Shown here in pieces: positions 39,022-47,968 of a stretch of DNA of 60,904 nucleotides. Location: positions 1 through 60,904 of the forward strand of contig JAKJEM010000017.1 in NCBI GenBank assembly GCA_022705425.1. The letters run 5' to 3'. The translations under genes were made by a program, and so were the position numbers. Source of the DNA: Planctomycetota bacterium. GTDB taxonomy: Bacteria; Planctomycetota; Brocadiia; CAIUPP01. Below the pieces are notes generated by a model that made no database searches, was not told the DNA's origin, and saw only the letters and a program-made list of their open reading frames with translations. The stretch's first letter is position 1; each line of letters opens with the position of its first letter.

Positions 39022-40794
39022 ATGTCATGGCCGTTCATAGCCCCCGGCGGGCGTCGGGGAATCCGTGCCGAGACGCAGGCCCATCTGGCTGCACAGATCG
39101 GCGCCCCGCTGGTTCTGGGTTTCTCGGAGATGACGGACTCCGGCGGTGCGGAGTTCAGCAGCGAGAGGATTTCCGGATTCATGGAGCGCAGCGACCGCCG
39201 CGAATGGCTGCTGCGTCTCTCCAATTCCCGCCCGATGATCTGGAAGACCCATCCGGTCCCCGCCGGCAACGAGGACAAGGTCGCTTTCGTCCTCGTCGTC
39301 GGTTTCGGCAACGGTTCGCCGCTTCCGCAGCCCAGCGGACGTTGGGACATCTTCGTCAACGACCACCTCGCCATTTCCGTGCGCGTAGTCAATCATTCGC
39401 AGCGCTGGCGGTCCGGCCCCTGCGCCTTCGCCTTTGCCGCCCGCCGCATCGAATCCGCGCAGCCCTTCCAGAGTCTCACCCTCAGCACACTGGTGCGCAA
39501 TGAAGCCTTCGCCGCCTTCGGGGCGGCCCTCCTTGTCGTGCCGCGCGAGTGGCTTCAGCCTGGCGCGCCGGCGACGATCCGCATCGAGTCCCGCGCCGAG
39601 GCGGAGTCCGCCCGCTGGTTCCAGCTCGAGGTCGCCCCCTCCGTGCTGGAAAATAGCGACCTTCAGCGCGCCGCCGATGTGCTGACGGCTGCCCCGTCGA
39701 GAGCGGGGGGGTACAACGTTTACTTCGGCGACATCCACACGCACTCCGGCCAGGTCCTCGATGAGTGCGCCAACAACGGCTGCGGGCGCGGCACGCGCGA
39801 GGAGAACTACCGCTTCGCCCGCGGCGCCGGCGCCCTCGATTTCTATGCCCTTACCGACCACGAGTGGCAGATCGGCCCGGAGGGCATTGCCTCGTACCTT
39901 GCCCTGGCCGATGCGCACAACTGCGAAGGAGAGTTCGTCTGTCTGCCGGCCTTCGAGCACACCAATCCTCTCTACGGCCACCGCAATGCGTACTTCCGCG
40001 ACTCCGGCGGAACGGTGGTCAACGCCAACCGCGAGTGGGGCCGCCCCGTCAAGGAGCCTGCCAAGTGCGTGGCCCCGCCTGAGCTTTGGGCTGCCCTGGA
40101 ACGCCCGGGCGTTCCCTTTATCACCGTGCCGCATCATCCCTCCGCCGCCTCGCACCCGACCACCTTCGAGTTCTTCCACCCGGAGTATGACCGGCTGGTC
40201 GAGGTTTACTCCTGCTGGGGTTCCAGCGAATACCCCGGCGATTTTCCGCGGGGCGTCAGTGACCGGTTGGGCGAGAGTTGGACCCGCGACGCCCTCCGCC
40301 GCGGCTTCCGCATCGGCCTCATCGCCTCCTCCGACGGCCATGACGGCCACCCCGGCGACGCCCAGAGCCCCCTCGTCAAGCATCACCATCTTTTCCATTT
40401 CTGCGGCAGCGGGCGCGCGGCCGTCCTCGCCCCCGCGCTGACTCGCCGCGAGGTCTTCGATGCTCTCCGCGACCGTCGCTGCTACGCCACCACCGGCGTC
40501 CCGATGCTGCTCGATGTGACGGTGAACGGCGCTCCGATGGGCTCGGAGCGTCCGCGCGCGGCGGGGAGGCGTGCCCGCGTGCGCGCGCGTTGCGACGCCC
40601 TCGGCCCCCTGGACCATCTCCGCATCGTCAAGAACGGACGCGTCGTCTGCACCGTGCCCTGTCATGGCGAGTGGACGTCGGAGGTCGAGTGGGAAGACCC
40701 GGCCGATGACGCCGGGGCTCCGGCATGTTACCATGTTCGCGTCGTGCGCCGCGACCGCGAGTCCGCATGGTCGTCTCCCGCGTGGATCGAGTGA
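39022..40794 (+). CDS. DUF3604/PHP-like metal-dependent protein
   Basis: A 590-residue protein with a beta-rich N-terminal part (about 1-235) and a PHP-like metal hydrolase core. Metal-site motifs in order are YFGDIHTHSG, DFYALTDHEW, PAFEHTNPLYGHRN, TVPHHPSAASHP and IASSDGHDGHPGD. The DUF3604 family often lies near sulfatases and glycan genes; its substrate is unknown. The C-terminal 100 residues resemble an immunoglobulin-like strand domain. There is no signal peptide. ATG 39022 follows GAGGAG. It is the first gene of an operon with a GH28-like protein (10 bases on) and an acetolactate decarboxylase. Confidence 0.78.
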   Translation: MSWPFIAPGGRRGIRAETQAHLAAQIGAPLVLGFSEMTDSGGAEFSSERISGFMERSDRREWLLRLSNSRPMIWKTHPVPAGNEDKVAFVLVVGFGNGSPLPQPSGRWDIFVNDHLAISVRVVNHSQRWRSGPCAFAFAARRIESAQPFQSLTLSTLVRNEAFAAFGAALLVVPREWLQPGAPATIRIESRAEAESARWFQLEVAPSVLENSDLQRAADVLTAAPSRAGGYNVYFGDIHTHSGQVLDECANNGCGRGTREENYRFARGAGALDFYALTDHEWQIGPEGIASYLALADAHNCEGEFVCLPAFEHTNPLYGHRNAYFRDSGGTVVNANREWGRPVKEPAKCVAPPELWAALERPGVPFITVPHHPSAASHPTTFEFFHPEYDRLVEVYSCWGSSEYPGDFPRGVSDRLGESWTRDALRRGFRIGLIASSDGHDGHPGDAQSPLVKHHHLFHFCGSGRAAVLAPALTRREVFDALRDRRCYATTGVPMLLDVTVNGAPMGSERPRAAGRRARVRARCDALGPLDHLRIVKNGRVVCTVPCHGEWTSEVEWEDPADDAGAPACYHVRVVRRDRESAWSSPAWIE

Positions 40795-40804
40795 GGACAG
40801 CCCC

Positions 40805-42199
40805 ATGACGCCGAAATCCCCCGCCCAGTCCTGCTCCCTTGGCGCCGTCAGCGTCCGCTCCGCCGGGGCCAGGGGCGACGGCCTGACCCTCGATACGGCG
40901 GCCGCCCAGACGCTGATTGACCGCTGTGGCGAGGCCGGGGGCGGGGTCGTCCGTTTCCCGCCGGGGACCTATCTTTCCGGAACCCTTCGGATGCGCAGCA
41001 ACGTCGGGCTTCATCTTGACGCCGGCGCGCGCCTGCTCGCCGCGCCGAACCTCGAAGCCTTTGCCGAAGTCTGCAAGACCCCGCACGGAAATCATCCCGG
41101 ACGCATCCACGCTCTGCTCTGGGCGGAGGGTGTGGAGAATGTCGTGGTGCAGGGCGCGGGTGTAATTGACGGCGGGCGGCCGGGCCCCCTCACTATCCCG
41201 GAATCCGCGGCGTTGACCTTCCGCCCCACCCTTGTCTTCTACCGCAACTGCCGGAACGTGCGTTTCCTCGACGTTACCCTGGCCAACTCCGACATGTGGA
41301 CCCTGCACCTCCAGCGTTGCGTGGACGTCATGGTGCGCGGTGTCACGATCCGCAACAATCCCCGCCGCATCAACAGCGACGGCATTGACCCCGACGGCTG
41401 TCGTAACGTCGTCATCAGCGACTGCGCCATCGTTGCCGGCGACGACTGCATCTGCATCAAGTCCACCGAAGGCGACCCTTGCGAGAACATCGTCGTTTCC
41501 AACTGCGTCCTCAGCACCACCTGCGCGGCCCTCAAGATCGGCACCGAGGCCCTCGGCCCCATCCGCAACGTCGCTTTCAACAACTGCGTCATCCACAACA
41601 CTAACGTGGCCCTGGCCCTGTACATGAAGGACGGCAGCGTTTACGAAAACATGCTCTTCTCCAACATGGTCATCGAGTCGTCGAACCAGTTCCCGATTCT
41701 CGTGGACAACACCCCGCGCGACTACCGCGCGCCGACGCGGGGGCGGGTGCGCAATATCGCCTTCGAGAACCTGGTCGTCTCCTCTCCGGGGCGCTGCTGC
41801 GTCGAGGGTCTTCCCGACGCCCCCATCGAGAACATCGCCTTTCGCAACGTGACGTGGAACGCCACCGGCCCGCTGCTGACCGAGAAGATCCGCAAGCCCG
41901 CCGGGTCGCGCCGCACCGTGCGCGACCCGAATGCCGTCGAGCACATCGGCCGGCCCTATCACTTCGTTGCCGTCAATGTCGAGGATCTCGAAGTCAGCGG
42001 CTTCCGCCTCTACGACCGCGTGCCTCCCGGCGGGGGAAGCCCCGCGCGAGGCTTCTGTTACCTCAAGAACGTGCGCCGGGCCGTTCTGGAGCGGCTCCGC
42101 ATTCTTCCGCCGGGCGCCGGCGTCGAGCCCCTCCAATGCGCGGATTGCTCCGACGTCCGTCACGACGCGTCGCTCCAGTCCGCTGCGAATGAAGGGTAG
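40805..42199 (+). CDS. GH28-like right-handed beta-helix protein (polygalacturonase family)
   Basis: A 464-residue parallel beta-helix protein. It starts with GARGDGLTLDTAAAQTLID and VVRFPPGTYLSGTL, the usual N-terminus of pectin-type GH28 proteins. Catalytic-region motifs are INSDGIDPDG and AGDDCICIKS, which supply the three Asp residues. The third family motif (G-H-G) is replaced by CAALKIGTEALGP, a variant common in uncharacterised members, and the R-x-K motif is not evident. It has no signal peptide, so it may act on imported oligosaccharides. It lies 10 bases after the DUF3604 gene. Confidence 0.82.
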   Translation: MTPKSPAQSCSLGAVSVRSAGARGDGLTLDTAAAQTLIDRCGEAGGGVVRFPPGTYLSGTLRMRSNVGLHLDAGARLLAAPNLEAFAEVCKTPHGNHPGRIHALLWAEGVENVVVQGAGVIDGGRPGPLTIPESAALTFRPTLVFYRNCRNVRFLDVTLANSDMWTLHLQRCVDVMVRGVTIRNNPRRINSDGIDPDGCRNVVISDCAIVAGDDCICIKSTEGDPCENIVVSNCVLSTTCAALKIGTEALGPIRNVAFNNCVIHNTNVALALYMKDGSVYENMLFSNMVIESSNQFPILVDNTPRDYRAPTRGRVRNIAFENLVVSSPGRCCVEGLPDAPIENIAFRNVTWNATGPLLTEKIRKPAGSRRTVRDPNAVEHIGRPYHFVAVNVEDLEVSGFRLYDRVPPGGGSPARGFCYLKNVRRAVLERLRILPPGAGVEPLQCADCSDVRHDASLQSAANEG

Positions 42200-42205
42200 A
42201 AGGTC

Positions 42206-42970
42206 ATGAAGAGACTTGCGGTCCTGGCGCTGTTGTTTGTCGGTCTTCTCGGATGCCACTCCGCTCCGAAGGACACCGTCACCCAGTTCAGCACCATAGA
42301 CGCCATTCTCGCCGGCGCCTATGAGGGGCGCATGACTCTCGCCGAACTGCGCCGTTACGGCGACCACGGTATCGGGACCTTTGACGCCCTCGACGGGGAG
42401 ATGATCCTTCTCGACGGTCTCTTCTACCAGGTCCGGGGCGACGGACGCGTCCTGCGCCCCGACGACTCGTTGACCACCCCCTTCGCCTCCGTTGTCGCGC
42501 TCCGTCCGGATCGGGCGCTTCCGGTCGTCGCGCCGCTGAACTTCGCCGCATTTCGCCTGAACGTGGACGCCGCGATTCCGAACGCCAACAACTTCTGCGC
42601 CGTCAAGGCCGTCGGGCGCTTCTCCTCCGTCAAGGTCCGCAGCGTCCCCCCGCAGACCAAACCCTATCCACCTCTTGTTGAGGTGACGAAGAGCCAGCCC
42701 GTGTTTACCGCCGCCGACGTCGAGGGTGTCCTCGTGGGCTTCCGGACCCCGGAGTTCGGCAAGGGGATCAATGTCCCGGGCTATCACCTTCACTTCATCT
42801 CCGGAGACCGGAGCTTCGGCGGCCATGTCCTCGAATTCGTCATGGAGCGGGGTACGATTGAACTCGACTACTGCCCGCGCCTGGCTCTTATCCTTCCCGA
42901 AACATCGGACTTCGGCAAGGTCAACCTGTCCCTGGACCGTGCCGCCGAGCTCGAGAAAGCGGAGAAGTAG
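42206..42970 (+). CDS. budA: Alpha-acetolactate decarboxylase with lipoprotein signal
   Basis: Converts 2-acetolactate to acetoin (EC 4.1.1.5). The 254 residues match the family: TFDALDGEMILLDGLFYQ (Glu65), ANNFCAVKAVGRFSSVKVRS, FRTPEFGKGINVPGYHLHFI and GGHVLEF. The zinc ligands are His194, His196 and His207. The start MKRLAVLALLFVGLLGC is a lipobox with lipidated Cys17, so the enzyme is predicted to sit outside the inner membrane. It follows the GH28-like gene by six bases. No acetolactate synthase or acetoin gene is nearby. Confidence 0.85.
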   Translation: MKRLAVLALLFVGLLGCHSAPKDTVTQFSTIDAILAGAYEGRMTLAELRRYGDHGIGTFDALDGEMILLDGLFYQVRGDGRVLRPDDSLTTPFASVVALRPDRALPVVAPLNFAAFRLNVDAAIPNANNFCAVKAVGRFSSVKVRSVPPQTKPYPPLVEVTKSQPVFTAADVEGVLVGFRTPEFGKGINVPGYHLHFISGDRSFGGHVLEFVMERGTIELDYCPRLALILPETSDFGKVNLSLDRAAELEKAEK

Positions 42971-43060
42971 CCCTTCTTCCGCATGACTTCACCGGGCGGG
43001 GGCGCGCATGGGGTTCCCTGGCCCCGGAGATGCGGCGTCCACCCCGCCCCCACAGGAATG

Positions 43061-43199
43061 CGGTAATCGGTCACTCTTGGAGGAACTCGGCAACTGGATC
43101 GTGTGTGGCACAGGCGCCCTCGCCTGTGCCAGCCTGATGGAGCCGCTCCCACAGCCGCGGGCGGCTGTGCCACATCCCCGAGAGACTGACCGATTACGG
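43061..43199. repeat. REP-like composite palindromic element
   Basis: Outer repeats CGGTAATCGGTCA (43061-43073) and TGACCGATTACGG (43187-43199) pair at 12 of 13 positions. Inside lie two hairpins of like design. The first is TGGCACAGGCG and CGCCTGTGCCA around a CCCT loop (43106-43131). The second is CACAGCCG and CGGCTGTG around a CGGG loop (43150-43169). Two facing hairpins between terminal inverted repeats suggest a REP doublet or a small non-autonomous element. Confidence 0.7.
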
Positions 43200-43215
43200 A
43201 ACGCGGAAAATGCGC

Positions 43216-43244
43216 TTGTGAAGCGCCCCTGGACGTGATATACT
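43216..43244 (+). promoter_or_regulatory. Sigma-70-type promoter of plsC
   Basis: TTGTGA (43216-43221) and TATACT (43239-43244), 17 bases apart, with an extended TG. The string TGATATACT is the same as in the etf promoter. It starts 17 bases after the composite palindrome. Confidence 0.55.
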
Positions 43245-43290
43245 CCCGACTCTGCTATCTTCAGAGGCTCTGAACGATGGAGAAAGTAGG

Positions 43291-43923
43291 TTGTTGAGCG
43301 CAAAGCGGTTGCTTTGGAACACTGCCCGCTGGCTCTCGGCGCTCATTGGCGTAACCTGTTTCCATTTCAGGGCTTACCGGCAGAGCCTCGTGCCGAAACG
43401 CGGCGGCGTTCTCATCGTCTCAAATCACCAGAGTTACCTCGATCCTGTCATTGTCGCGGTTGCCCTGGAACGTCCGAGCAGCTTCATGGCGCGCAGCACG
43501 CTCTTTGTCAATCCGTTCTTTGGCGCTCTCATCCGCAACCTTAATGCTTTTCCCGTTGTGCGCGGCGGGCGTGACATGCAAGCCGTGCGCGAAGCCGTTC
43601 GCCGTCTCGAAGGCGGCGCGTGCCTGGTGGTCTTTCCCGAAGGCACACGCACGCGCGACGGGCATATCGGACCGTTGCAGCACGGCATCCTCGCCGTTGC
43701 CGATCGCGCCGGGGTGCCGATCGTGCCTGCCGTGGTTGACGGGGCGTTTGAAGCCTGGCCGAAGGGCCGCGGGATACGGCCCTGGCCGATTCGTGTGATG
43801 TACGGACGCGCGATGACCGCTGCCGAACGGCGGGGGGTGTCGCGCGAGGACCTCATCGCGCGGCTCCATGACGACATGGAGCGCATGCAGAGGGAGTTGA
43901 AGCAGATTGCCGCACGATCGTAG
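43291..43923 (+). CDS. plsC: 1-acyl-sn-glycerol-3-phosphate acyltransferase
   Basis: Adds the second acyl chain in phosphatidic acid synthesis at the inner membrane. The 210 residues have the acyltransferase block NHQSYLD (His46 and Asp51, the HX4D motif) and FPEGTR (115-120), with IVPAVVDGAFEAWPKG downstream. A hydrophobic N-terminal segment (ARWLSALIGVTCFHF) fits membrane attachment. The start is TTG at 43291 or 43294; the nearest ATG (43277) runs into a stop. A GGAGAAAG site precedes. It sits upstream of rpsA, a common neighbour pairing. Confidence 0.9.
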   Translation: MLSAKRLLWNTARWLSALIGVTCFHFRAYRQSLVPKRGGVLIVSNHQSYLDPVIVAVALERPSSFMARSTLFVNPFFGALIRNLNAFPVVRGGRDMQAVREAVRRLEGGACLVVFPEGTRTRDGHIGPLQHGILAVADRAGVPIVPAVVDGAFEAWPKGRGIRPWPIRVMYGRAMTAAERRGVSREDLIARLHDDMERMQRELKQIAARS

Positions 43924-44105
43924 GCGTTTCGCACCGTCGTCCGGAATATGGACCCGGCTCTTGACGCGCGGCGTGCGCCGCGCCGGCCGGTGTCTGAAAG
44001 AGCGTTCGCTTTCCGGACAGTCCCGCAGTCAGCGTCCGCGTGTCAGGGTGTGCGTTGCGCATGCCCCGCGGCCCGCAGCGGGCACAGCATAGGAGAACCG
44101 TTTCG
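43924..44105 (+). promoter_or_regulatory. Leader region of rpsA with stem-loop
   Basis: The 182 bases between plsC and rpsA contain GCGCGGCG/CGCCGCGC near 43966 and a stem-loop TGTCTGAAAG/CTTTCCGGACA at about 43991-44019 (one bulge). AGGAG lies about ten bases before the rpsA ATG. S1 is often autoregulated on its own leader, but the structure here is only suggestive. Confidence 0.35.
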
Positions 44106-45848
44106 ATGGTTGACGAACTCATCCTGCGCGACATGAACGTGGACCGGGAGGCCATTGACCGCGAGGTCGAAGAGGCCATGACCGACCCGGCGGTGAAGGA
44201 CCTGACCAAGGCGATTGACGAGTCCATCAAGCTCTTCGAGCAGGGCTCGATCATCCGCGGCAAGGTTATCGGCATCGTGGGTGACGACGTGGTCGTGGAC
44301 GTGGGCTACAAGTCGGAAGGGCTCCTGCCTCTCAACGAGTTCCCCGATCCGTCCATGGTCAAGTCCGGTGACGAGGTGGAAGTCCTGCTCGACGCCGTCG
44401 AGGACGATGCCGGCGTCATCGTCCTCTCCAAGCGCAAGGCCGACCGCATCCGCGGCTGGGAAAAGGTCATCAACGACCACAAGGAAGGCGACGTCGTCAC
44501 CGGTCGTGTCATGCGGAAGATCAAGGGCGGCCTGCTGGTGGACATCGGCGTGCCTGTCTTCCTGCCCGCCTCGCAGGTCAACATCCGCCGCCCCGGCGAC
44601 ATCGCCGAGTACATCGGTCAGGAAGTCACCTGCAAGATACTCAAGATTGACGAGGAGCGCCGCAATATCGTCGTCAGCCGCCGCAAGCTCATCGAGGAAG
44701 AGCGCGAGCGGATGAAGACCAAGCTCATGGCCGAGATCGAAGTCGGGCAGTCTCGCAAGGGCGTGGTCAAGAACATCGCCGACTTCGGCGCGTTTGTGGA
44801 CCTCGGCGGAATTGACGGGCTCCTGCACATCACCGACATGTCCTGGAGCCGCGTCAGCCATCCGAGCGAGGTCGTCGCCATTGACGAAGAGCTCGAGATC
44901 GTCGTCCTCAGCGTGGACAAGGAGCGCGAGCGCATCGCCCTTGGTCTCAAGCAGAAGACAGAGAACCCCTGGAAGCGCGTCCCGGAGAAGTACCCCGTCC
45001 AGACCCGTCACAAGGGAGAGGTCGTCAACATCGTCAACTACGGCGCCTTCGTCAAGCTCGAAGACGGCGTCGAGGGTCTGGTCCACATCAGCGAGATGTC
45101 CTGGACCCGCCGCGTCAACCATCCCAGCGAGGTCGTTGCCATCGGCGACATCGTCGAGGTGGTCGTCCTCGGTATCAATGAGGAGAAGCAGGAAATCAGC
45201 CTCGGCATGAAGCAGACCGAGTCCAATCCCTGGGCCAAGGTCGAAGAGAAGTATCCGCCGGGAACGGTCATCAAGGGCCGCGTCCGCAACCTCACCAACT
45301 ACGGCGCCTTCATCGAACTCGAAGAGGGCATTGACGGCCTGCTCCACGTCAGCGACATGTCGTGGACCAAGAAGGTCAACCATCCCTCCGAGTTGCTCAA
45401 GAAGGGCGACCGCGTCGAGGCCGTGGTGCTCAGCGTGTCCGAGGAGAAGAAGCGCGTTGCGCTCGGTCTCAAGCAGCTCGAACGCGACCCCTGGCAGACG
45501 GACATTCCGGCTCGCTATAAGGCCGGCCAGGTCGTCAAGGGCAAGGTCACCAAGCTCACCTCCTTCGGCGCGTTCGTCGAGATGGAGGCCGACCTCGAAG
45601 GTCTTCTGCACATCTCCGAGATGACCGATCGCAAGATCGAGAAGCCCGAGGAGGCCGTTCAGGTTGGTCAGGAGGTCGAGGTGATGATCCTGCGCGTGGA
45701 TTCCGAAGCCCGCAAGATCGGACTCTCGATGCGCTCCGGCGGTTCCGGCGAGGCCCCGGCGCCTGCGCCCGCTCCCGCGCCTGCCGCCGCCCCGGAAGCC
45801 CCAGCGGCTCCGGATGCCCCAGCCGCTCCGGCGACCGAACAGAAGTAG
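44106..45848 (+). CDS. rpsA: 30S ribosomal protein S1
   Basis: Holds mRNA on the 30S subunit for initiation. The 580-residue protein has six S1 (OB-fold) domains. The first two are diverged (IIRGKVIGIVGDDVVVDVG; VVTGRVMRKIKGGLLVDIG), and four follow with the classic pattern, for example GVVKNIADFGAFVDLGG, GEVVNIVNYGAFVKLED, GRVRNLTNYGAFIELEE and GKVTKLTSFGAFVEMEA. It ends in an Ala/Pro-rich low-complexity tail of about 35 residues. ATG 44106 is supported by AGGAG; the frame is open upstream but not conserved. Confidence 0.95.
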   Translation: MVDELILRDMNVDREAIDREVEEAMTDPAVKDLTKAIDESIKLFEQGSIIRGKVIGIVGDDVVVDVGYKSEGLLPLNEFPDPSMVKSGDEVEVLLDAVEDDAGVIVLSKRKADRIRGWEKVINDHKEGDVVTGRVMRKIKGGLLVDIGVPVFLPASQVNIRRPGDIAEYIGQEVTCKILKIDEERRNIVVSRRKLIEEERERMKTKLMAEIEVGQSRKGVVKNIADFGAFVDLGGIDGLLHITDMSWSRVSHPSEVVAIDEELEIVVLSVDKERERIALGLKQKTENPWKRVPEKYPVQTRHKGEVVNIVNYGAFVKLEDGVEGLVHISEMSWTRRVNHPSEVVAIGDIVEVVVLGINEEKQEISLGMKQTESNPWAKVEEKYPPGTVIKGRVRNLTNYGAFIELEEGIDGLLHVSDMSWTKKVNHPSELLKKGDRVEAVVLSVSEEKKRVALGLKQLERDPWQTDIPARYKAGQVVKGKVTKLTSFGAFVEMEADLEGLLHISEMTDRKIEKPEEAVQVGQEVEVMILRVDSEARKIGLSMRSGGSGEAPAPAPAPAPAAAPEAPAAPDAPAAPATEQK

Positions 45849-45865
45849 CGTACCGAAGCTCCTGC

Positions 45866-45910
45866 GCGCTCCGTTCGAGGTTTTCCCTCGGACGGAGCGC
45901 CGTTGTTTTG
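45866..45910 (+). terminator. Rho-independent terminator of rpsA
   Basis: GCGCTCCGTTCGAGG (45866-45880) pairs with CCTCGGACGGAGCGC (45886-45900) over 15 positions with one G-U, around a TTTTC loop. The tail CGTTGTTTTG follows. It begins 17 bases after the stop codon. Confidence 0.85.
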
Positions 45911-45973
45911 CCGTCCCCCGTCGTCGGAGCGCAAGCGTTCCCGCGCGCAGTCGCTGCCGTCGTCCGCTTGCGT

Positions 45974-45997
45974 CCCGAAGCCCCCGGCGAAGGAGGG
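45974..45997 (+). repeat. Dispersed repeat core, copy 3
   Basis: CCCGAAGCCCCCGGCGAAGG plus AGGG, followed by CGTCGTCCGCCGTCCGTC. It lies between the rpsA terminator and the convergent ZIP gene, about 30 kb from the other two copies. Confidence 0.7.
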
Positions 45998-46019
45998 TTC
46001 GCCCGTCGTCCGCCGTCCG

Positions 46020-46880
46020 TCACTTCATCATCAGCAAACTCGCCGCCATCACCGCCATCCCGCTCAGCAGCCCCAGCAGGCTGTCGTGCCCCTTGCCGTA
46101 GGCGCGGCTCGTCGGCAGCAGCTCATCCAGGCTGATGTAAACCATGATTCCCGCCACAGCGCCGGAGGCGCTGCCCGTCGCCAGCACCAGCGCCAAGTAG
46201 GCCCCCAGCGCCCCCACCGGTTCGGCCAGCCCGCTCAGCAACGACAGCAGGAAGGCCTTGCGGCGGTTCCCTGTGGCGTAGAAGATCGGCACGGACACGC
46301 TGATCCCTTCAGGGATATTGTGCAATGCGATCGCCACCGCAATCGCCACACCGAGCGCCGGGTTCTCCAGCGCCGCCAGGAAGGTGGCCAGCCCCTCGGG
46401 GAAGTTGTGGATCGCAATGGCCGTCGCCGTGAACAGCCCCATGCGCAGGAGTTTGCGGTTGGCGTGGCGGTGCAGTCCCGCCGCCGCTCCGTCCGGGCCG
46501 CGCGGTGTCGCCGCGAAGTCCGGCAGGGGGGCGGAGGGGTCATGGAGCGGCGCGGTTTCGCTCTCGGCGTGTGTCGCGTGCGGATTCTCCGCCGAGGGGA
46601 TCAGGTTGTCAATCACCCCGATCAGCAGAATCCCCGCAAAGAAGGAGGCCGCGTTCAGCCAATCGCCCGCCGGTGCGCCGTACGCCGCATCAAGCGCCGT
46701 CGCCCCCTTGGGGAGGATCTCCACGAAGGACACGTACAACATCACCCCGGCCGAGAAGCCCGTGGAGACCGACAGGAAGCGGTAGTTCGTCCGCTTGGCA
46801 AAAAACGCAATCGCGCTCCCGATCCCCGTGGCCATCCCTGCCAGGAGCGTAATACCGAAGGCGAACCAGACGCCGCTCAT
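46020..46880 (-). CDS. zupT: ZIP-family divalent metal transporter (ZupT type)
   Basis: Imports zinc or related metals across the inner membrane. The 286 residues form about eight hydrophobic segments, with the paired metal motifs [14 protein letters not shown] and [14 protein letters not shown] in helices 4 and 5, and SFVEILPKG and SLDELLP as in ZupT. The loop between the third and fourth helices is His-rich ([25 protein letters not shown]), as in zinc-handling family members. A consensus promoter and a GC hairpin lie just upstream. The gene is convergent with rpsA. Confidence 0.9.
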   Translation of the reverse strand: MSGVWFAFGITLLAGMATGIGSAIAFFAKRTNYRFLSVSTGFSAGVMLYVSFVEILPKGATALDAAYGAPAGDWLNAASFFAGILLIGVIDNLIPSAENPHATHAESETAPLHDPSAPLPDFAATPRGPDGAAAGLHRHANRKLLRMGLFTATAIAIHNFPEGLATFLAALENPALGVAIAVAIALHNIPEGISVSVPIFYATGNRRKAFLLSLLSGLAEPVGALGAYLALVLATGSASGAVAGIMVYISLDELLPTSRAYGKGHDSLLGLLSGMAVMAASLLMMK

Positions 46881-46933
46881 GCGCGCACCGTCCTTTTGTC
46901 AGAGTTGCACCGCCGCCTCGGCGGCTGCCGCCT

Positions 46934-46962
46934 ACTATGCCCCCTGCCATGCGGCCTGTCAA
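46934..46962 (-). promoter_or_regulatory. Sigma-70-type promoter of zupT
   Basis: On the minus strand TTGACA (complement of 46957-46962) and CATAGT (complement of 46934-46939) are spaced by 17. The leader between it and the ATG contains GGCGGC/GCCGCC self-pairing sequence, which could form a hairpin before the start. Confidence 0.65.
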
Positions 46963-46975
46963 GACGCAGGGCGAC

Positions 46976-47968
46976 TCAGGGCGGCGGAGGCGCGGCCTCC
47001 GTTTCGAGGAGCACGCGGAAGCCGATCGTGACATTGCTGTAGGGGGGGCAGTTGAAGAGCGCGCGGAAGACGTTGCAGTCGCGCTCATCATGCAGCCAGC
47101 TTCCGCCGCGAAGCATCCGGTTCGTTTTGCCGGGCAGGATCGTCCACCCCGGCAGGGGCAGTTCATCGGGGGGCGGGTCGTGCGTCATCACGACGAACTC
47201 CTGCGCGTTTCCCAGCATGTGATAGAGCCCCCAGGCATTGGGGGGATACCGGCTGAGCAGGGCGCGTTCCGTCCGTCCGGCGCCCAGGACACTCGGCTCG
47301 CGCTCCTCGCGGGCGGACGGGTCGGCGTCCATGAGGACCTCCTCGGGATTCGCCGGCAGCAGGCGGCCCTCGCCCAGGTTGCCGTTGACCTTCCGGATGT
47401 CAAAGCGGTCGAAGAGCACATACGCCCGGTCGCTTCCGGCGCGCGCTGCGTACTCCCACTCGACGTCCGTCGGCAGACGGTATCGCCGCCCCTCCTTCTT
47501 CGAGAGCCATGCGCAGAAGGCCACGGCATCGTCAAAGCTTACGCAGGTGACCGGCTGCGCCAGGAGCGCCTCCGTCATCGGTTGCTGTGAAAGCGGCTTG
47601 AAGTCCGCCCGCCAGCGGCAGGCCTTCACGTCGTATGCCTCCCCCGAAGGCTCGGCCCGCCCGGTCGCCCTGCAGAAAGCCTGGTAGTCCCGGAGGCGCA
47701 CCTCGTGCGCGCCCATCCAGAAGGGGCGCTCGATGCGCGCCGGCTTTCCGGCGGCCGGGTTTCCTGTCTCGCGGACGGCGGCGCGCGCGTCAGCCCCCTT
47801 GGGGCCGGGCGTGAAGGTCCCGGCCGGGATCAGTCGAAAGACCATCCCCATCGAGTTCTCGAACGGTCTGGCCGGGGGGCGTTGCGCCTGAGCCGGCGAC
47901 GCCAGCGCCAGCGCGCACGCCAGCAGCGCAAGGATTCGCAGCCGGGGCTTAGAGGCCATCGAGGGCAT
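46976..47968 (-). CDS. Secreted FGE-sulfatase domain protein (SUMF1-like)
   Basis: A 330-residue exported protein: signal peptide LRILALLACALALASPAQA, then the family opening ENSMGMVFRLIPAGTF, the segment YRLPTDVEWEYAARAGSD, WGLYHMLGNAQEFV and RMLRGGSWLHDERDCNVFRAL with GFRVL at the end. True formylglycine-generating enzymes need two active-site cysteines in the RGGS region; only one Cys is present near it here (ERDC), so it is more likely a C-type-lectin-fold paralogue than a sulfatase activator. The start overlaps the GH20-like gene stop by 20 bases and has GGAGG nine bases upstream. Confidence 0.82.
   Translation of the reverse strand: MPSMASKPRLRILALLACALALASPAQAQRPPARPFENSMGMVFRLIPAGTFTPGPKGADARAAVRETGNPAAGKPARIERPFWMGAHEVRLRDYQAFCRATGRAEPSGEAYDVKACRWRADFKPLSQQPMTEALLAQPVTCVSFDDAVAFCAWLSKKEGRRYRLPTDVEWEYAARAGSDRAYVLFDRFDIRKVNGNLGEGRLLPANPEEVLMDADPSAREEREPSVLGAGRTERALLSRYPPNAWGLYHMLGNAQEFVVMTHDPPPDELPLPGWTILPGKTNRMLRGGSWLHDERDCNVFRALFNCPPYSNVTIGFRVLLETEAAPPPP

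Larger units (their letters stand above)
42971..43290. other. Intergenic region with a nested inverted-repeat element
   Basis: Holds the palindromic element at 43061-43199 and the plsC promoter, listed separately. The remaining 90 bases after the decarboxylase stop show no terminator or gene. Confidence 0.65.

Noticed and set aside
43924..44105. tRNA or other structured RNA gene before rpsA
   Set aside because: The stems present do not make a cloverleaf, and no T-loop sequence is found; treated as an rpsA leader.
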